From: Eulemur rufifrons
Taxonomy: Eukaryota; Chordata; Mammalia; Primates; Lemuridae
NCBI RefSeq assembly: GCF_041146395.1
Contig: NC_090989.1
Span: 122,697,501-122,761,500 of the forward strand
Length of the DNA: 64,000 nucleotides
Direction: 5' to 3'
Shown: one piece after another, positions 61,702-64,000 of the stretch
How the letters are laid out: every line of letters begins with the position of its first letter
How positions within the stretch are numbered: position 1 is the first letter of the stretch
Position numbers and translations under genes: made by a program
Notes under the pieces: model-generated
The model's input: only the letters and a program-made list of their open reading frames with translations
Database searches by the model: none
Told to the model about the DNA's origin: nothing

Positions 61702-64000
<2,299 letters not shown>

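Overview
The window looks like a strepsirrhine primate (lemur or loris lineage) nuclear chromosome. Two Alu copies (4618-4976 and 47076-47424) carry the strepsirrhine-type right arm and a duplicated A-rich linker. Two young LINE-1 tails (18569-18900 and 39665-40685) have a 3'UTR unlike the anthropoid L1PA type. The rest is the usual eutherian mix of L1, L2, MIR, MaLR/ERVL solo LTRs, hAT-Charlie and Tigger relics. The lineage call comes from remembered repeat features, not from a search.

The only convincing gene is at the right end. A CpG island (about 61.72-62.68 kb) contains the first coding exon of NPHP3 (nephrocystin-3) on the plus strand. It starts at an ATG at 62200 and ends at a CAG|GTATCG splice donor after 62595, encoding residues 1-132. 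It carries the N-myristoylation start (Met-Gly-Thr-Ala-Ser-Ser) and the beginning of the coiled coil. The rest of the window (62596-64000) is intron 1, and the remaining exons lie beyond the right edge.

The left 61 kb holds no protein-coding gene that I can support. By region: 0-10 kb has MER5A, L2, a truncated MLT2-type LTR, L1 tails, two Alus and MIRs. 10-20 kb has L1 3' ends, L2 blocks, an 18-G run and an LTR-like element split by a young L1. 20-32 kb has two MLT1 LTRs and one MLT2B LTR with 5-bp target duplications, a Tigger element, hAT MITEs, MIRs and L1s. 32-41 kb has two adjacent old minus-strand L1 tails and an L2 split by a lemur-type L1. 41-45 kb is mostly unassigned AT-rich DNA. 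45-48.8 kb is a three-level nest (old L1 > younger L1 > Alu) followed by an MLT1 LTR and an AluJ. 49-56 kb has a HAL1-like stretch, a (TC)n(TG)n microsatellite and a 1.8-kb L1MA. 57.5-59.8 kb is a cluster of hAT MITEs. Most open reading frames outside NPHP3 are L1 ORF2 debris, Alu antisense frames, or composition artefacts of the C-rich promoter tract.

I found no CRISPR array, tRNA, rRNA or evidence of a new molecular system. The best leads are the strand-asymmetric C-rich promoter tract, a 91-nt exon-like segment 0.8 kb upstream of it, and several datable nested insertions.
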